Shown: positions 1 to 7,288 of the stretch, piece by piece | How positions within the stretch are numbered: position 1 is the stretch's first letter | Layout: each line of letters begins with the position of its first letter | DNA from: JAZLIC01 sp045617225 | GTDB lineage: Bacteria > Bacillota > Clostridia > Monoglobales > Monoglobaceae | DNA length: 17,797 nucleotides | NCBI GenBank assembly: GCA_045617225.1 | Contig: JAZLIC010000102.1 | Location: forward strand, 1 to 17,797 | Reading direction: 5' to 3' | Notes under the pieces: generated by a model | The model's input: the letters and a program-made list of their open reading frames with translations, nothing else | Told to the model about the DNA's origin: nothing | Databases searched by the model: none | Program-made: the position numbers and the translations under genes

Positions 1-21
1 CGGTTTCCGTCGCCTTATTTT

Positions 22-558
22 TTATTCCATTGTTCGGCTTAAAAAACCGGCGGCGGTTTCTGCAAGCTTTATTTCCGCATCGCAGAATTTTGTCTTATCG
101 TCGGATAGGAATATTACCGAGCCGATAGAGTCGCCCTCAAATATTATTGGGGCAACAACAGCTGCGGTATACATATCCGAGTTTTCGATAACATTTACGC
201 CTTTTTCGCCGGAGTCCGAAAGAAAGGTGTTCTTCTTATTCATAATGCGTTCCAAATCAACCGAAACCTTCTTTTCACGCAAATCCTTCTTTGGGCCTCC
301 CGATGCGGCAATAATATTATCCTTATCGCTGATACAAGACGGTATGCCCGTAACTTTGGTGAGTGACTCTGTGTACTGACTTGCAAATTCCCCAAGCTCG
401 CCTATGGGGGAATACTTTTTGAATATTACAGAGCCGTCACTTTCGGTAAAAATTTCAAGTGGGTCGCCCTCGTGTATGCGAAGTGTGCGGCGGATTTCCT
501 TTGGTATTACAATACGACCTAAGTCGTCTATTCGTCTTACAATCCCTGTTGCTTTCAT
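22..558 (-). CDS. spoVT: Stage V sporulation protein T (AbrB-family transcription regulator)
   Basis: SpoVT is a DNA-binding regulator that acts in the forespore, tuning sigma-G-dependent genes and spore coat/germination properties. The 178-residue product has an N-terminal AbrB/MazE-like swapped-hairpin DNA-binding domain (about residues 1-50: MKATGIVRRIDDLGRIVIPKEIRR, then a G-D-P-L-E-I-F stretch) and a C-terminal GAF-like sensing domain (about 55-178). The length equals what I recall for Bacillus subtilis SpoVT (178 aa). I start it at the ATG at 558 rather than at the TTG two codons upstream, because AAGGAG lies a suitable distance upstream and MKATG is the usual SpoVT/AbrB N-terminus. It lies downstream of tsf on the same strand, separated by a terminator, so it is probably transcribed on its own. 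I saw no convincing sigma-G promoter by eye. Identification is by motif and length recognition. Confidence 0.95.
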   Translation of the reverse strand: MKATGIVRRIDDLGRIVIPKEIRRTLRIHEGDPLEIFTESDGSVIFKKYSPIGELGEFASQYTESLTKVTGIPSCISDKDNIIAASGGPKKDLREKKVSVDLERIMNKKNTFLSDSGEKGVNVIENSDMYTAAVVAPIIFEGDSIGSVIFLSDDKTKFCDAEIKLAETAAGFLSRTME

Positions 559-657
559 ACCCAATCTCCTTTAAATCAAATTTACAACCATATTATTTGT
601 ATATGGGAGAAAATTATCCAAAGAAAATTATGGGAATATTATTAAAATATTTGACAC

Positions 658-689
658 AAAAAAAGAGCCTCTAAAAAAGAGACTCTTTT
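658..689 (-). terminator. Intrinsic terminator of the rpsB-tsf operon
   Basis: On the minus strand a 12-bp stem is formed by AAAAGAGTCTCT (689-678) and AGAGGCTCTTTT (672-661), with one G-U wobble and a TTTTT loop, and is followed by more T residues. It starts 14 bases after the tsf stop codon, the right position to end the operon before spoVT. Confidence 0.85.
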
Positions 690-702
690 AATTTTAAAGA
701 TA

Positions 703-1617
703 TTACTTACCCATCATCTTTGCAACTTCGCTTGCAAAATCGTCTTCTCTCTTTTCAAGGCCTTCGCCCTTTTCAAGACGAGAGAACTTATTTACTGCGA
801 TTGTTGTTCCAAGTGCGTTTGCAACAGATGCAACATACTTGCCAACAGTTGTGTCAGGGTCTTTAACATATTCCTGGTCAACAAGGCAGATTTCCTTGTA
901 GAACTTCTTAATACGACCAACAACCATCTTTTCAACGATTGCTTCCGGCTTACCTTCATTCAAAGCCTGAGCCTTTAAGATATCCATTTCCTTTTGAACT
1001 ACGCTCTCAGGAACTTCGTCTTCCTTTACATACTGAGGAGCAGCAGCTGCAATCTGCATTGCAACATTCTTAGCCATCTCAACGAAAGCAGGGTCAGTAG
1101 CTTTTGCGGCGTCGGCAACATCAAAGTTAACCAAAACACCGATTCTGCCGCCACCGTGAATATAAGCCTGATTGATGCCCTCGTATCTTTCAAAACGACG
1201 AATGTTCATATTCTCGCCGATTGTAGCAATCTTTTCTGTCAAAGCTTCGCCGACTGTCTGTGTACCGCCGCAGATTGTCATTTCCTTTAAAGCGTCGACG
1301 CTCTCGGGATTACCGTTTGCAACAGTTTCCGCAACTGCGTGAACAAAGGCTTGGAAATCTGCATTCTTTGCAACGAAGTCTGTTTCGGAGTTTACCTCAA
1401 CAACAACGCCGATGTTGCCGAAAACAGAAGCTTCAACCATACCCTCTGACGCAATTCTGCCTGCCTTCTTAACAGCAGCAGCCATACCCTTTTCGCGGAG
1501 ATATTCAACAGCTTTGTCCATATCGCCGTCGGTTTCTGCGAGAGCCTTTTTGCAGTCCATCATACCGCAACTTGTCATCTCTCTGAGTGTTTTTACATCT
1601 TGAGCTGTAAATGCCAT
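703..1617 (-). CDS. tsf: Translation elongation factor Ts
   Basis: EF-Ts is the guanine nucleotide exchange factor that regenerates EF-Tu-GTP from EF-Tu-GDP in the cytosol. The 304-residue protein opens with the N-terminal UBA-like domain (VKTLREMTSCGMMDCKKALAE, residues 8-28; the usual G-A-G-M is S-C-G-M here). It carries the conserved NSETDFVAKN motif near residues 76-85, which contacts EF-Tu, and a later AMQIAAAAPQYV segment typical of the core domain. The ATG at 1617 is preceded by AGGAAG. It follows rpsB on the same strand with only 30 bases between, the near-universal bacterial rpsB-tsf order, and a strong terminator lies just downstream. Confidence 0.98.
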   Translation of the reverse strand: MAFTAQDVKTLREMTSCGMMDCKKALAETDGDMDKAVEYLREKGMAAAVKKAGRIASEGMVEASVFGNIGVVVEVNSETDFVAKNADFQAFVHAVAETVANGNPESVDALKEMTICGGTQTVGEALTEKIATIGENMNIRRFERYEGINQAYIHGGGRIGVLVNFDVADAAKATDPAFVEMAKNVAMQIAAAAPQYVKEDEVPESVVQKEMDILKAQALNEGKPEAIVEKMVVGRIKKFYKEICLVDQEYVKDPDTTVGKYVASVANALGTTIAVNKFSRLEKGEGLEKREDDFASEVAKMMGK

Positions 1618-1647
1618 TTATATTACTTCCTTTCTGAATTTCAAATA

Positions 1648-2400
1648 TTATTCATCAAGCATATCAAGGCTGATTTCTTCATCTGCGTCGTCCTCAACCT
1701 CAGGAGCCTCGAACTGTTCGCCCTGCTTGCCTTCCAAAATAGCGTTACCGATTGTAGAAACAATCAATTTTACCGCACGGATAGCATCATCATTACCCGG
1801 GATAGGGAACTCAGCATCTTCAGGGTCACAGTTTGTATCAACGATTGCGATAACCGGAATACCGAGCTTGTGTGCCTCTGCGATAGCGTTCTTTTCCTTT
1901 CTTGGGTCAACAACGAATAATGCGGCAGGAAGGTCCTTCATATTCTTAATACCGCCGAGGAACTTTTCAAGCTTTTCGTGCTCTAAGTTGAGCTTGATAA
2001 CTTCCTTCTTGGGAAGAAGGTCCATTGTTCCGTTCTCTGCCATCTTTTCAAGTTGGAAAAGACGATTTACTCTGTTCTTGATTGTCTTGAAGTTTGTAAG
2101 CATACCGCCGAGCCATCTTGCGTTTACATAGTACATACCTGTTCTCTCGGCTTCTTCCTTAATAGCGTCCTGTGCCTGCTTCTTTGTGCCAACAAATAAG
2201 ATGTTGCCACCGTCTGCGGCGATGTCACGGATGAAATAGTAAGCTTCTTCAATCTTCTTTACTGTCTTTTGAAGATCAATGATATAAATACCATTTCTCT
2301 CTGTGAAAATGTACTCCGCCATTTTAGGATTCCAACGGCGTGTCTGGTGTCCGAAGTGAACACCTGCTTCAAGCAACTGCTTCATTTGAATTACTCCCAT
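1648..2400 (-). CDS. rpsB: Small ribosomal subunit protein S2
   Basis: S2 (uS2) is a late-assembling protein of the 30S subunit that helps recruit S1 and supports initiation. The 250-residue product begins MGVIQMKQLLEAGVHFGHQTRRWNPKM, the S2 signature, and carries GTKKQAQDAI, RWLGGMLTNFKTI and a VDTNCDPE motif, ending in an acidic tail (EDDADEEISLDMLDE). An in-frame ATG at 2463 would add 21 residues, but those residues look nothing like S2, and the ATG at 2400 has a strong GGAGGTG site directly upstream, so I use 2400. It is the first gene of rpsB-tsf, preceded by a promoter and a structured leader of about 137 nt that may mediate autoregulation. Confidence 0.98.
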   Translation of the reverse strand: MGVIQMKQLLEAGVHFGHQTRRWNPKMAEYIFTERNGIYIIDLQKTVKKIEEAYYFIRDIAADGGNILFVGTKKQAQDAIKEEAERTGMYYVNARWLGGMLTNFKTIKNRVNRLFQLEKMAENGTMDLLPKKEVIKLNLEHEKLEKFLGGIKNMKDLPAALFVVDPRKEKNAIAEAHKLGIPVIAIVDTNCDPEDAEFPIPGNDDAIRAVKLIVSTIGNAILEGKQGEQFEAPEVEDDADEEISLDMLDE

Positions 2401-2537
2401 GATTTTACACCTCCAAAGTTTTTTGATACCTCCGCCATAGTCATCTTTTAAAGGAACCGTCATGGGTGTGCGGCAACACCTTTAAAATCATACAACGTGC
2501 GTATTTTGAATTTTGCGTTTGATATTTGCCCAAACGC
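2401..2537 (-). promoter_or_regulatory. Structured 5' leader of rpsB (candidate r-protein autoregulatory RNA)
   Basis: Between the predicted rpsB transcription start and its ATG lie about 137 nt. The 5' end folds into a 7-bp hairpin (2537-2531 with 2521-2515: GCGTTTG/CAAACGC). Further down, TTTTAAAGG (2487-2479) can pair with CCTTTAAAA (2454-2446). Inside it, GGTGT (2480-2476) can pair with ACACC (2469-2465), which shares GG residues with the outer stem, so the two are partly exclusive. Ribosomal protein genes are often regulated through such leaders. I cannot match it to a specific Rfam family without a search. Confidence 0.45.
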
Positions 2538-2543
2538 CTGAAT

Positions 2544-2572
2544 AGTATAACACAATCAATTCGGAAATGCAA
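2544..2572 (-). promoter_or_regulatory. Sigma-A-type promoter of rpsB-tsf
   Basis: Reading the minus strand, a TTGCAT -35 (2572-2567) is followed after 17 bases by a TATACT -10 (2549-2544). Transcription would start near 2537, just at the first leader hairpin. Confidence 0.75.
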
Positions 2573-2647
2573 GGATTTTTTACAAAAAAATTGAATTTTT
2601 CTATAAAAAATATTCTTCGATAATTTTAACAATTAAAGCGTATTTGT

Positions 2648-2676
2648 TTGACAATATTTAATTGATATGATAAAAT
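2648..2676 (+). promoter_or_regulatory. Sigma-A-type promoter of lysA and the downstream run
   Basis: A consensus TTGACA (2648-2653) is followed by a 17-bp spacer and TAAAAT (2671-2676), placed 30 bases before the lysA ATG. It is back-to-back with the rpsB promoter, about 75 bases away. Confidence 0.8.
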
Positions 2677-2705
2677 AACCATGATTATGTAAAAGGGGAA
2701 TTATT

Positions 2706-4004
2706 ATGGACTTTGTAATGAAAACACTAAAAATAAATGAGAATAATAATCTTTCTTTGGGAGGTTGTGATTTAAAGGCTGTTGCAGAGGAATACGGTAC
2801 ACCGTTTTATGCAATGGATGAGGATTTAATACGCACGAACTGCCGCATTTACACAGAGGCTATCGACAAATATTATGACGGTAACGGAATGGTCCTCTAT
2901 GCGAGCAAGGCGCTTTCCTGCAAAGGAATATATCGGATTATGATAGAAGAAGGTATGGGCGTTGATGTGGTATCGGGCGGAGAGCTTTATACTGCACTTA
3001 GTGTCGACTTCCCGACAGAGAAGATTTACTTCCATGGCAATAACAAAACCGATGAAGAACTTTTAATGGCACTCAGAAACAATGTGCGTATTGTTGTGGA
3101 TAACAAGGCGGAGCTTGAAAGGTTAAACTCTATGGCAGAGGAGCTCGGAAAGGTTGCACACGTTTCTTTTAGAATAAAGCCTGGAATTGACGCACACACG
3201 CACAGCTTTGTTATGACAGGGCAGATTGACTCAAAATTCGGCGTTGCACTTGAAAACGGTGAGGCGGAGAAGATAATCAAAAAGGCTAAAAAAATGAAGA
3301 ACATAAGCGTTGACGGTGTGCATTGCCATATCGGTTCGCAGATATTTGAGCTTTTGCCGTTTGAGCTTGCCGCAGAAAAAATGATGAACTTTATGGGCGA
3401 CCTTAAAGACAAGTACGGGATTGAAATTTCGGAAATCAATTTAGGTGGCGGATTTGGTATAAAATATGTAGAAAATGACGCACCGATTGAATATGATAAA
3501 TTTATAGAAGCGGTATCAAAGGTGATTAAAAGGGTAGCGAGCGAGCGTGGTATGAAAACCCCGTTTGTTTTGATGGAGCCGGGCAGAAGTATTGTTGCGT
3601 CTGCCGGACTTACGGTCTATACAGTCGGAAGCGTAAAAGAGATTAAAGATATACGCACCTATGTATCGGTTGACGGCGGTATGGCAGATAATCCGCGCTA
3701 TGCGCTTTATGAGTCGGAATATACAGCCGCGGCTGTTGAAAACCCTGACAAAAAGCCAAGAAAAGTCGTGACCATTGCAGGTAAGTGTTGCGAATCCGGC
3801 GACATATTGATAAAAGATGCAAAACTGCCGGAGCTTAAAGCCGGTGACCTTTTGGCGGTGCTTGCAACAGGAGCGTATAATTATTCGATGGCGAGCAACT
3901 ATAATCGTATACCGCGACCGCCCGTGCTTATGCTTAAAGACGGAAAAGCGACTGCGATTGTGCGCCGTGAAACCTACGATGATATTATCCGCAACGATTT
4001 ATAA
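2706..4004 (+). CDS. lysA: Diaminopimelate decarboxylase
   Basis: LysA is a PLP-dependent fold-III decarboxylase that converts meso-2,6-diaminopimelate to L-lysine, the last step of lysine synthesis. The 432-residue protein shows the PLP-binding lysine in VLYASKA (K68), an HCHIGSQ motif, the glycine-rich phosphate-binding loop GGGFGIKY, the EPGRSIVASAG segment, the CESGD motif (CCESGDIL) that supplies the partner-subunit active-site cysteine, and a C-terminal GAYNYSMASNYNRIPRPP stretch that contacts substrate and PLP. The ATG at 2706 follows AAAAGGGGAA at good spacing; a second ATG four codons later is possible but less well placed. It is the first gene after a strong promoter and may be co-transcribed with the M50 protease gene 15 bases downstream. 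Confidence 0.97.
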   Translation: MDFVMKTLKINENNNLSLGGCDLKAVAEEYGTPFYAMDEDLIRTNCRIYTEAIDKYYDGNGMVLYASKALSCKGIYRIMIEEGMGVDVVSGGELYTALSVDFPTEKIYFHGNNKTDEELLMALRNNVRIVVDNKAELERLNSMAEELGKVAHVSFRIKPGIDAHTHSFVMTGQIDSKFGVALENGEAEKIIKKAKKMKNISVDGVHCHIGSQIFELLPFELAAEKMMNFMGDLKDKYGIEISEINLGGGFGIKYVENDAPIEYDKFIEAVSKVIKRVASERGMKTPFVLMEPGRSIVASAGLTVYTVGSVKEIKDIRTYVSVDGGMADNPRYALYESEYTAAAVENPDKKPRKVVTIAGKCCESGDILIKDAKLPELKAGDLLAVLATGAYNYSMASNYNRIPRPPVLMLKDGKATAIVRRETYDDIIRNDL

Positions 4005-4019
4005 TTTTTTGGAGGAATA

Positions 4020-4712
4020 ATGCTTAGACAAATTTTATTTAATAGTTCCCTTGATACAGGGATGAAGATTGTATATACACTGATAATGCTTTTTTGTGTT
4101 CTGCTTTCAATATCGGTGCATGAAATGTTTCATGGTTATGTGGCATATTGGATGGGGGACACTACTGCAAAATATACCGGCAGGCTTACGCTGAATCCGC
4201 TTCACCACTTAGACCCAATCGGTGCGATTTGCTTGTTCTTGTTTGGGTTTGGCTGGGCAAAGCCGGTTATGGTAAACCCAAGAAATTTCAGAAACCAAAA
4301 GGCAGGTATGGTTATGACCGCTCTCGGTGGCCCTATATCCAATTTTGTGCTTGCCTTTATTGCACAGATAGGCGTAATGTATTTTGGCTCAAAAACCTTT
4401 GTGAGTGATGCAAATATGGGTTTTAAGCTTACGGTGGTTGTATATATAATCTGTTATTATTTGGTACAGATGAACTTGGGCTTGGGACTCTTTAATTTAA
4501 TACCCATACCGCCGCTTGACGGCTCAAAAATTTTAAATGCAATTTTGCCCGGCAAGGTTTATTTTAAGATTATGGAATATGAACGCTACGGCTTTTTGAT
4601 TTTAATTATTTTGATAAATACTCCAATCTTTGATTCGTTTTTATTCGGCGGCGAGAATTTGATAATTTCCGCATACGAATCGGTGATAAAATTATTACCG
4701 TTTATTCATTAA
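4020..4712 (+). CDS. Site-2 protease-like M50 family membrane metalloprotease
   Basis: A 230-residue polytopic membrane protein of the M50 (site-2 protease) family. These proteases cut substrates within the membrane using zinc. The zinc motif HExxH appears as HEMFH (H34, E35, H38) in the first long hydrophobic segment, and the second conserved motif is NLIPIPPLDGSKIL (N159, D167-G168), which gives the third zinc ligand. It is a compact version without a PDZ domain, unlike RseP, and resembles the short M50 proteins often found just upstream of scpAB in Firmicutes. The start at 4020 is supported by GGAGG at 4011-4015. It lies 15 bases after lysA and 9 before scpA. Its substrate is unknown. Confidence 0.92.
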   Translation: MLRQILFNSSLDTGMKIVYTLIMLFCVLLSISVHEMFHGYVAYWMGDTTAKYTGRLTLNPLHHLDPIGAICLFLFGFGWAKPVMVNPRNFRNQKAGMVMTALGGPISNFVLAFIAQIGVMYFGSKTFVSDANMGFKLTVVVYIICYYLVQMNLGLGLFNLIPIPPLDGSKILNAILPGKVYFKIMEYERYGFLILIILINTPIFDSFLFGGENLIISAYESVIKLLPFIH

Positions 4713-4721
4713 GGAGCGATT

Positions 4722-5492
4722 ATGGAACAACTTAATTTTAAGGTCAGTACCTTTGAGGGACCGCTTGATTTGCTTTTGATGCTCATTAAAAAGAATAAGG
4801 TCAGCATTTATGACATACCCATAGCCGAGATACTTGACCAATATTTAGAGGCAGTAGCCGAGATGCAGAGTATGGACTTAGAGGTATCAAGTGAATTTTT
4901 GGTTATGGCGGCAACACTTCTTCAAATAAAGTCGCATATGCTTTTGCCAAAGCCGGAAGTTGAAGATGATGGTGTTGACCCGAGAGAAGAACTTGTTAAA
5001 CGCCTTGAAACCTACAAAAGGGTAAAGGAAGCGGCAGAGTATTTTAAAGAACGTGAGGCAATCGGCGACAGTATTTTTTATAAAATACCGGATAGCATTG
5101 AACGCCCACCGGCAGAGTGGAATTACTCAAGCCTGACAACAGAAAACCTTATCATCGCATACAGGAGAGCGTTTCAGCGTTTGGAACGCAAGCAACCGCC
5201 CCCAAAACATTCATTTAAAGGTATCGTGGGGCATGAACCTGTATCCGTAAGTTCAAGGATAAAAGGCATTTGGAACAAGCTTCGCAAAAAGACAAGGGTT
5301 TTATTTAAGGACTTGTTTAAGGGTGCAAAAAACAGGGCAGAGGCAGTAGCTTCTTTCCTTGCGGTGCTTGAGCTTGTGAAGCTTAAAAAAGTTATGGTAG
5401 AATACGGAGAGGATGGAAGCATCTCAAATCCTACGGTTTATGCGACGGAGGATACGGATACGATTGATGTTTCATTAATAACAGAGGAGTAG
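4722..5492 (+). CDS. scpA: Segregation and condensation protein A (kleisin)
   Basis: ScpA is the kleisin subunit of the SMC-ScpAB complex, bridging the SMC heads and, with ScpB, helping compact and segregate the chromosome. The 256-residue protein begins with the signature FEGPLDLLLMLIKKNKVSIYDIPIAEI (about residues 12-38), followed by an alpha-helical SMC-neck-binding region (LVMAATLLQIKSHMLLP) and a C-terminal winged helix (AVASFLAVLELVKLKKVMVEY) that binds the SMC cap. AAGGAG precedes the ATG. It is followed after only 2 bases by scpB, the normal arrangement for stoichiometric co-production. Confidence 0.97.
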   Translation: MEQLNFKVSTFEGPLDLLLMLIKKNKVSIYDIPIAEILDQYLEAVAEMQSMDLEVSSEFLVMAATLLQIKSHMLLPKPEVEDDGVDPREELVKRLETYKRVKEAAEYFKEREAIGDSIFYKIPDSIERPPAEWNYSSLTTENLIIAYRRAFQRLERKQPPPKHSFKGIVGHEPVSVSSRIKGIWNKLRKKTRVLFKDLFKGAKNRAEAVASFLAVLELVKLKKVMVEYGEDGSISNPTVYATEDTDTIDVSLITEE

Positions 5493-5494
5493 GT

Positions 5495-6106
5495 ATGGAA
5501 GAGTTAGAATTACAAAGTATATTGGAAGCAGTTTTATTTGCCGCAGGTGATGCGGTCGAGCTTGAAAAGCTTGCCGATATAGTTGATGCGGACAAGCGTA
5601 GCCTTAAAGATATTCTAATGCGTATGTCTTTAAGATACGAAGAAGAAAACAGAGGTATTCGCCTTATTCGCTTAGATGATGCGTATCAGCTTTCAACAAA
5701 CGGTGAGTATGGCGAGTATGTTTCAAGGCTTGCAGAGCCCAGACGGGCGCACGCACTGTCTAATGCTGCCATAGAGGTTTTGGCGGTAGTTGCGTATAAA
5801 CAACCTGTAACAAGAAATACTATTGAGCATATCCGTGGCGTAAATTGCGATTACATTGTAAATCGGTTGGTTGAGCGTAATTTAATTCAAGAGGTAGGCA
5901 GACTTGACGCACCGGGCAGACCGATACTCTTTGGTACGACGCAGGAGTTTTTGCGTTGCTTTGCTATTGAGAGTGTTTCCGAGCTTCCTGAATTTATGTC
6001 GCTCGGCGCAGAAATTGACGAGGAAAATTTAGCCCGAATAGAGGAAGAAACGGAGATTATACACAAGACTGCCGAGGAACTCACGGAGGAAACCGAGAAA
6101 GAGTAA
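5495..6106 (+). CDS. scpB: Segregation and condensation protein B
   Basis: ScpB dimerises through tandem winged-helix domains and binds the central part of ScpA in the SMC condensin complex. The 203-residue product has the typical opening LQSILEAVLFAAGDAVELEKLADIV (about 5-29) and the second winged-helix signature LSNAAIEVLAVVAYKQPVTRNTIEHIRGVNCDYIVNRLVERNLIQEVGRLDAPGRPILFGTT (about 88-150), ending in an acidic glutamate-rich tail. It follows scpA with a 2-base gap and its ribosome binding site (GAGGAG) lies within the end of scpA, so the two are translationally linked. Confidence 0.97.
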   Translation: MEELELQSILEAVLFAAGDAVELEKLADIVDADKRSLKDILMRMSLRYEEENRGIRLIRLDDAYQLSTNGEYGEYVSRLAEPRRAHALSNAAIEVLAVVAYKQPVTRNTIEHIRGVNCDYIVNRLVERNLIQEVGRLDAPGRPILFGTTQEFLRCFAIESVSELPEFMSLGAEIDEENLARIEEETEIIHKTAEELTEETEKE

Positions 6107-6124
6107 GAAGGGGGGCGTAACCCA

Positions 6125-6727
6125 ATGCGGTATATTTTATTTGCAGTGCTTTTTTTGCTTGCACTTGCGTTTGTAATAATAATTGCCGTAGCGTGGTGCA
6201 CTACAACCGTTAAGGTCGTCCTTCATAACAAAAACACAACTATCAGCATTAAGTGCCTGTTTATAAAGTATAGTATAGAGCTGCCAAAGAATAAAAAGTC
6301 CGATAAAGGCGATGGGAAACCAAACGAAAGCGAAGATGAAAAAAAAGAGAAGCCTCGATATCTTGAAGTGTTAAGGGAAAGCAAGAATATTATACTTGAA
6401 ATTTGCGAGCACTTAAAGGGGCGTATTTCAATAATTCTTAGTATGGACTTGACATTTGGAACAGGCGACCCTGCAAAAACAGGTATTCTCTATGGCTGGA
6501 TTTGGAATATTATCGGTATTTTTTATCCTATTATTTCAAGCTATTTTGTATTTGAATTTCCGGATTTTGAGATTAAACCTGATTTTTATAACAAGTGCTT
6601 TGATATAAAAGCGGAAAGTATAATTAAGTTAAGATGCGCACATATTATAAACACATTGATTGTGGTGGGAATTAAAAACAGAAAATATTTAAAAAGTTTA
6701 AAACAAGCATATAAAAATAAAGAATGA
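6125..6727 (+). CDS. DUF2953 membrane-associated protein (YtfI-like)
   Basis: A 200-residue protein with one N-terminal transmembrane helix (about residues 3-25), a charged lysine/glutamate-rich linker (about 57-80), and a C-terminal domain that includes the DUF2953-type motif TFGTGDPAKTGILYGWIW (about 116-133). The molecular function of this family is not known. In Bacillus subtilis a DUF2953 gene (ytfI) sits directly before ytfJ, and the same pair occurs here, so a sporulation role is a reasonable inference. GGGGGG lies about 9 bases upstream of the ATG. It overlaps an in-frame-incompatible ATG of the next gene (ATGA junction), although the next gene probably starts slightly later. Confidence 0.82.
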   Translation: MRYILFAVLFLLALAFVIIIAVAWCTTTVKVVLHNKNTTISIKCLFIKYSIELPKNKKSDKGDGKPNESEDEKKEKPRYLEVLRESKNIILEICEHLKGRISIILSMDLTFGTGDPAKTGILYGWIWNIIGIFYPIISSYFVFEFPDFEIKPDFYNKCFDIKAESIIKLRCAHIINTLIVVGIKNRKYLKSLKQAYKNKE

Positions 6728-6738
6728 GGTGTATAAAA

Positions 6739-7212
6739 ATGGAAGAAAAGCATCCGATTGAAGGCATAATGTTTACAGCTATGCAGGGACTTAAAAGTAT
6801 GATTGATGTAAACACAATTGTAGGTGACCCTGTTACAACTCCCGATGGTTCTGTGATTATACCTATTTCCAAGGTATCTCTTGGATTTGGTGTAGGCGGA
6901 ACAGAGTTTGAGGCAAAGAAGAAGATTAAGGCAGACCCTGAAAAACCCGGACAAAATATGTTCGGCGGCGGCAGTGCGGGCGGCGTGTCCGTATCTCCTG
7001 TTGCATTTTTGGTAGTAGGCGGCGGAAAGGTAAGACTTATATCCGCATCACCTGATAACACTTCTGTTGACAGACTTTTGGATATGGTCCCCACTGCTAT
7101 TGACAAGATAAGTGAATTCTTTTCAAACAGAAAAGGTCAGAAGGTAGAAAAGGATGACGACTTCAATCCTGAGGATTATCTTAATGTAGATGTTAATAAA
7201 ACAAATGAATAA
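6739..7212 (+). CDS. gerW: GerW/YtfJ family sporulation protein
   Basis: A member of the YtfJ/GerW spore protein family, made in the forespore in bacilli and implicated in germination. The 157-residue product begins MEEKHPIEGIMFTAMQGLKSMIDVNTIVGDPV, then carries IIPISKVSLGFGVGGTEF and a glycine-rich GGGSAGGVSVSPVAFLVVGGGKVRLI segment typical of this family. I prefer the ATG at 6739 because GAGGTG (6726-6731) is well spaced for it; an ATG at 6724 that overlaps the previous stop would place the ribosome site inside the gene and add an unconserved MRCIK. A strong terminator follows 10 bases after the stop, so it closes the plus-strand run. Confidence 0.9.
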   Translation: MEEKHPIEGIMFTAMQGLKSMIDVNTIVGDPVTTPDGSVIIPISKVSLGFGVGGTEFEAKKKIKADPEKPGQNMFGGGSAGGVSVSPVAFLVVGGGKVRLISASPDNTSVDRLLDMVPTAIDKISEFFSNRKGQKVEKDDDFNPEDYLNVDVNKTNE

Positions 7213-7222
7213 TTATCAGCGC

Positions 7223-7255
7223 TAAAAATTGAGGCTTTTCAGGCCTCAATTTTTA
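7223..7255 (+). terminator. Intrinsic terminator after gerW
   Basis: A perfect 13-bp stem (TAAAAATTGAGGC at 7223-7235 with its complement at 7243-7255) and a 7-base loop. The 3' arm itself ends in TTTTTA and so serves as the U-tract. It separates the lysA-to-gerW run from the flavoprotein gene. Confidence 0.88.
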
Positions 7256-7288
7256 TAGCTTATTTGCAATGATGTTGAGGTATATGTA

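Noticed and set aside
559..657. Sigma-G promoter upstream of spoVT
   Set aside because: CATA-containing pieces are present, but no pair has both a plausible -35 and the right spacing.
994..1603. Several plus-strand open frames opposite tsf
   Set aside because: They are antisense shadows of the highly conserved EF-Ts gene.
2401..2463. Upstream in-frame ATG of rpsB that would add 21 residues
   Set aside because: The extension lacks S2 similarity and overlaps the leader structures, whereas the ATG at 2400 has a strong ribosome site and the conserved N-terminus.
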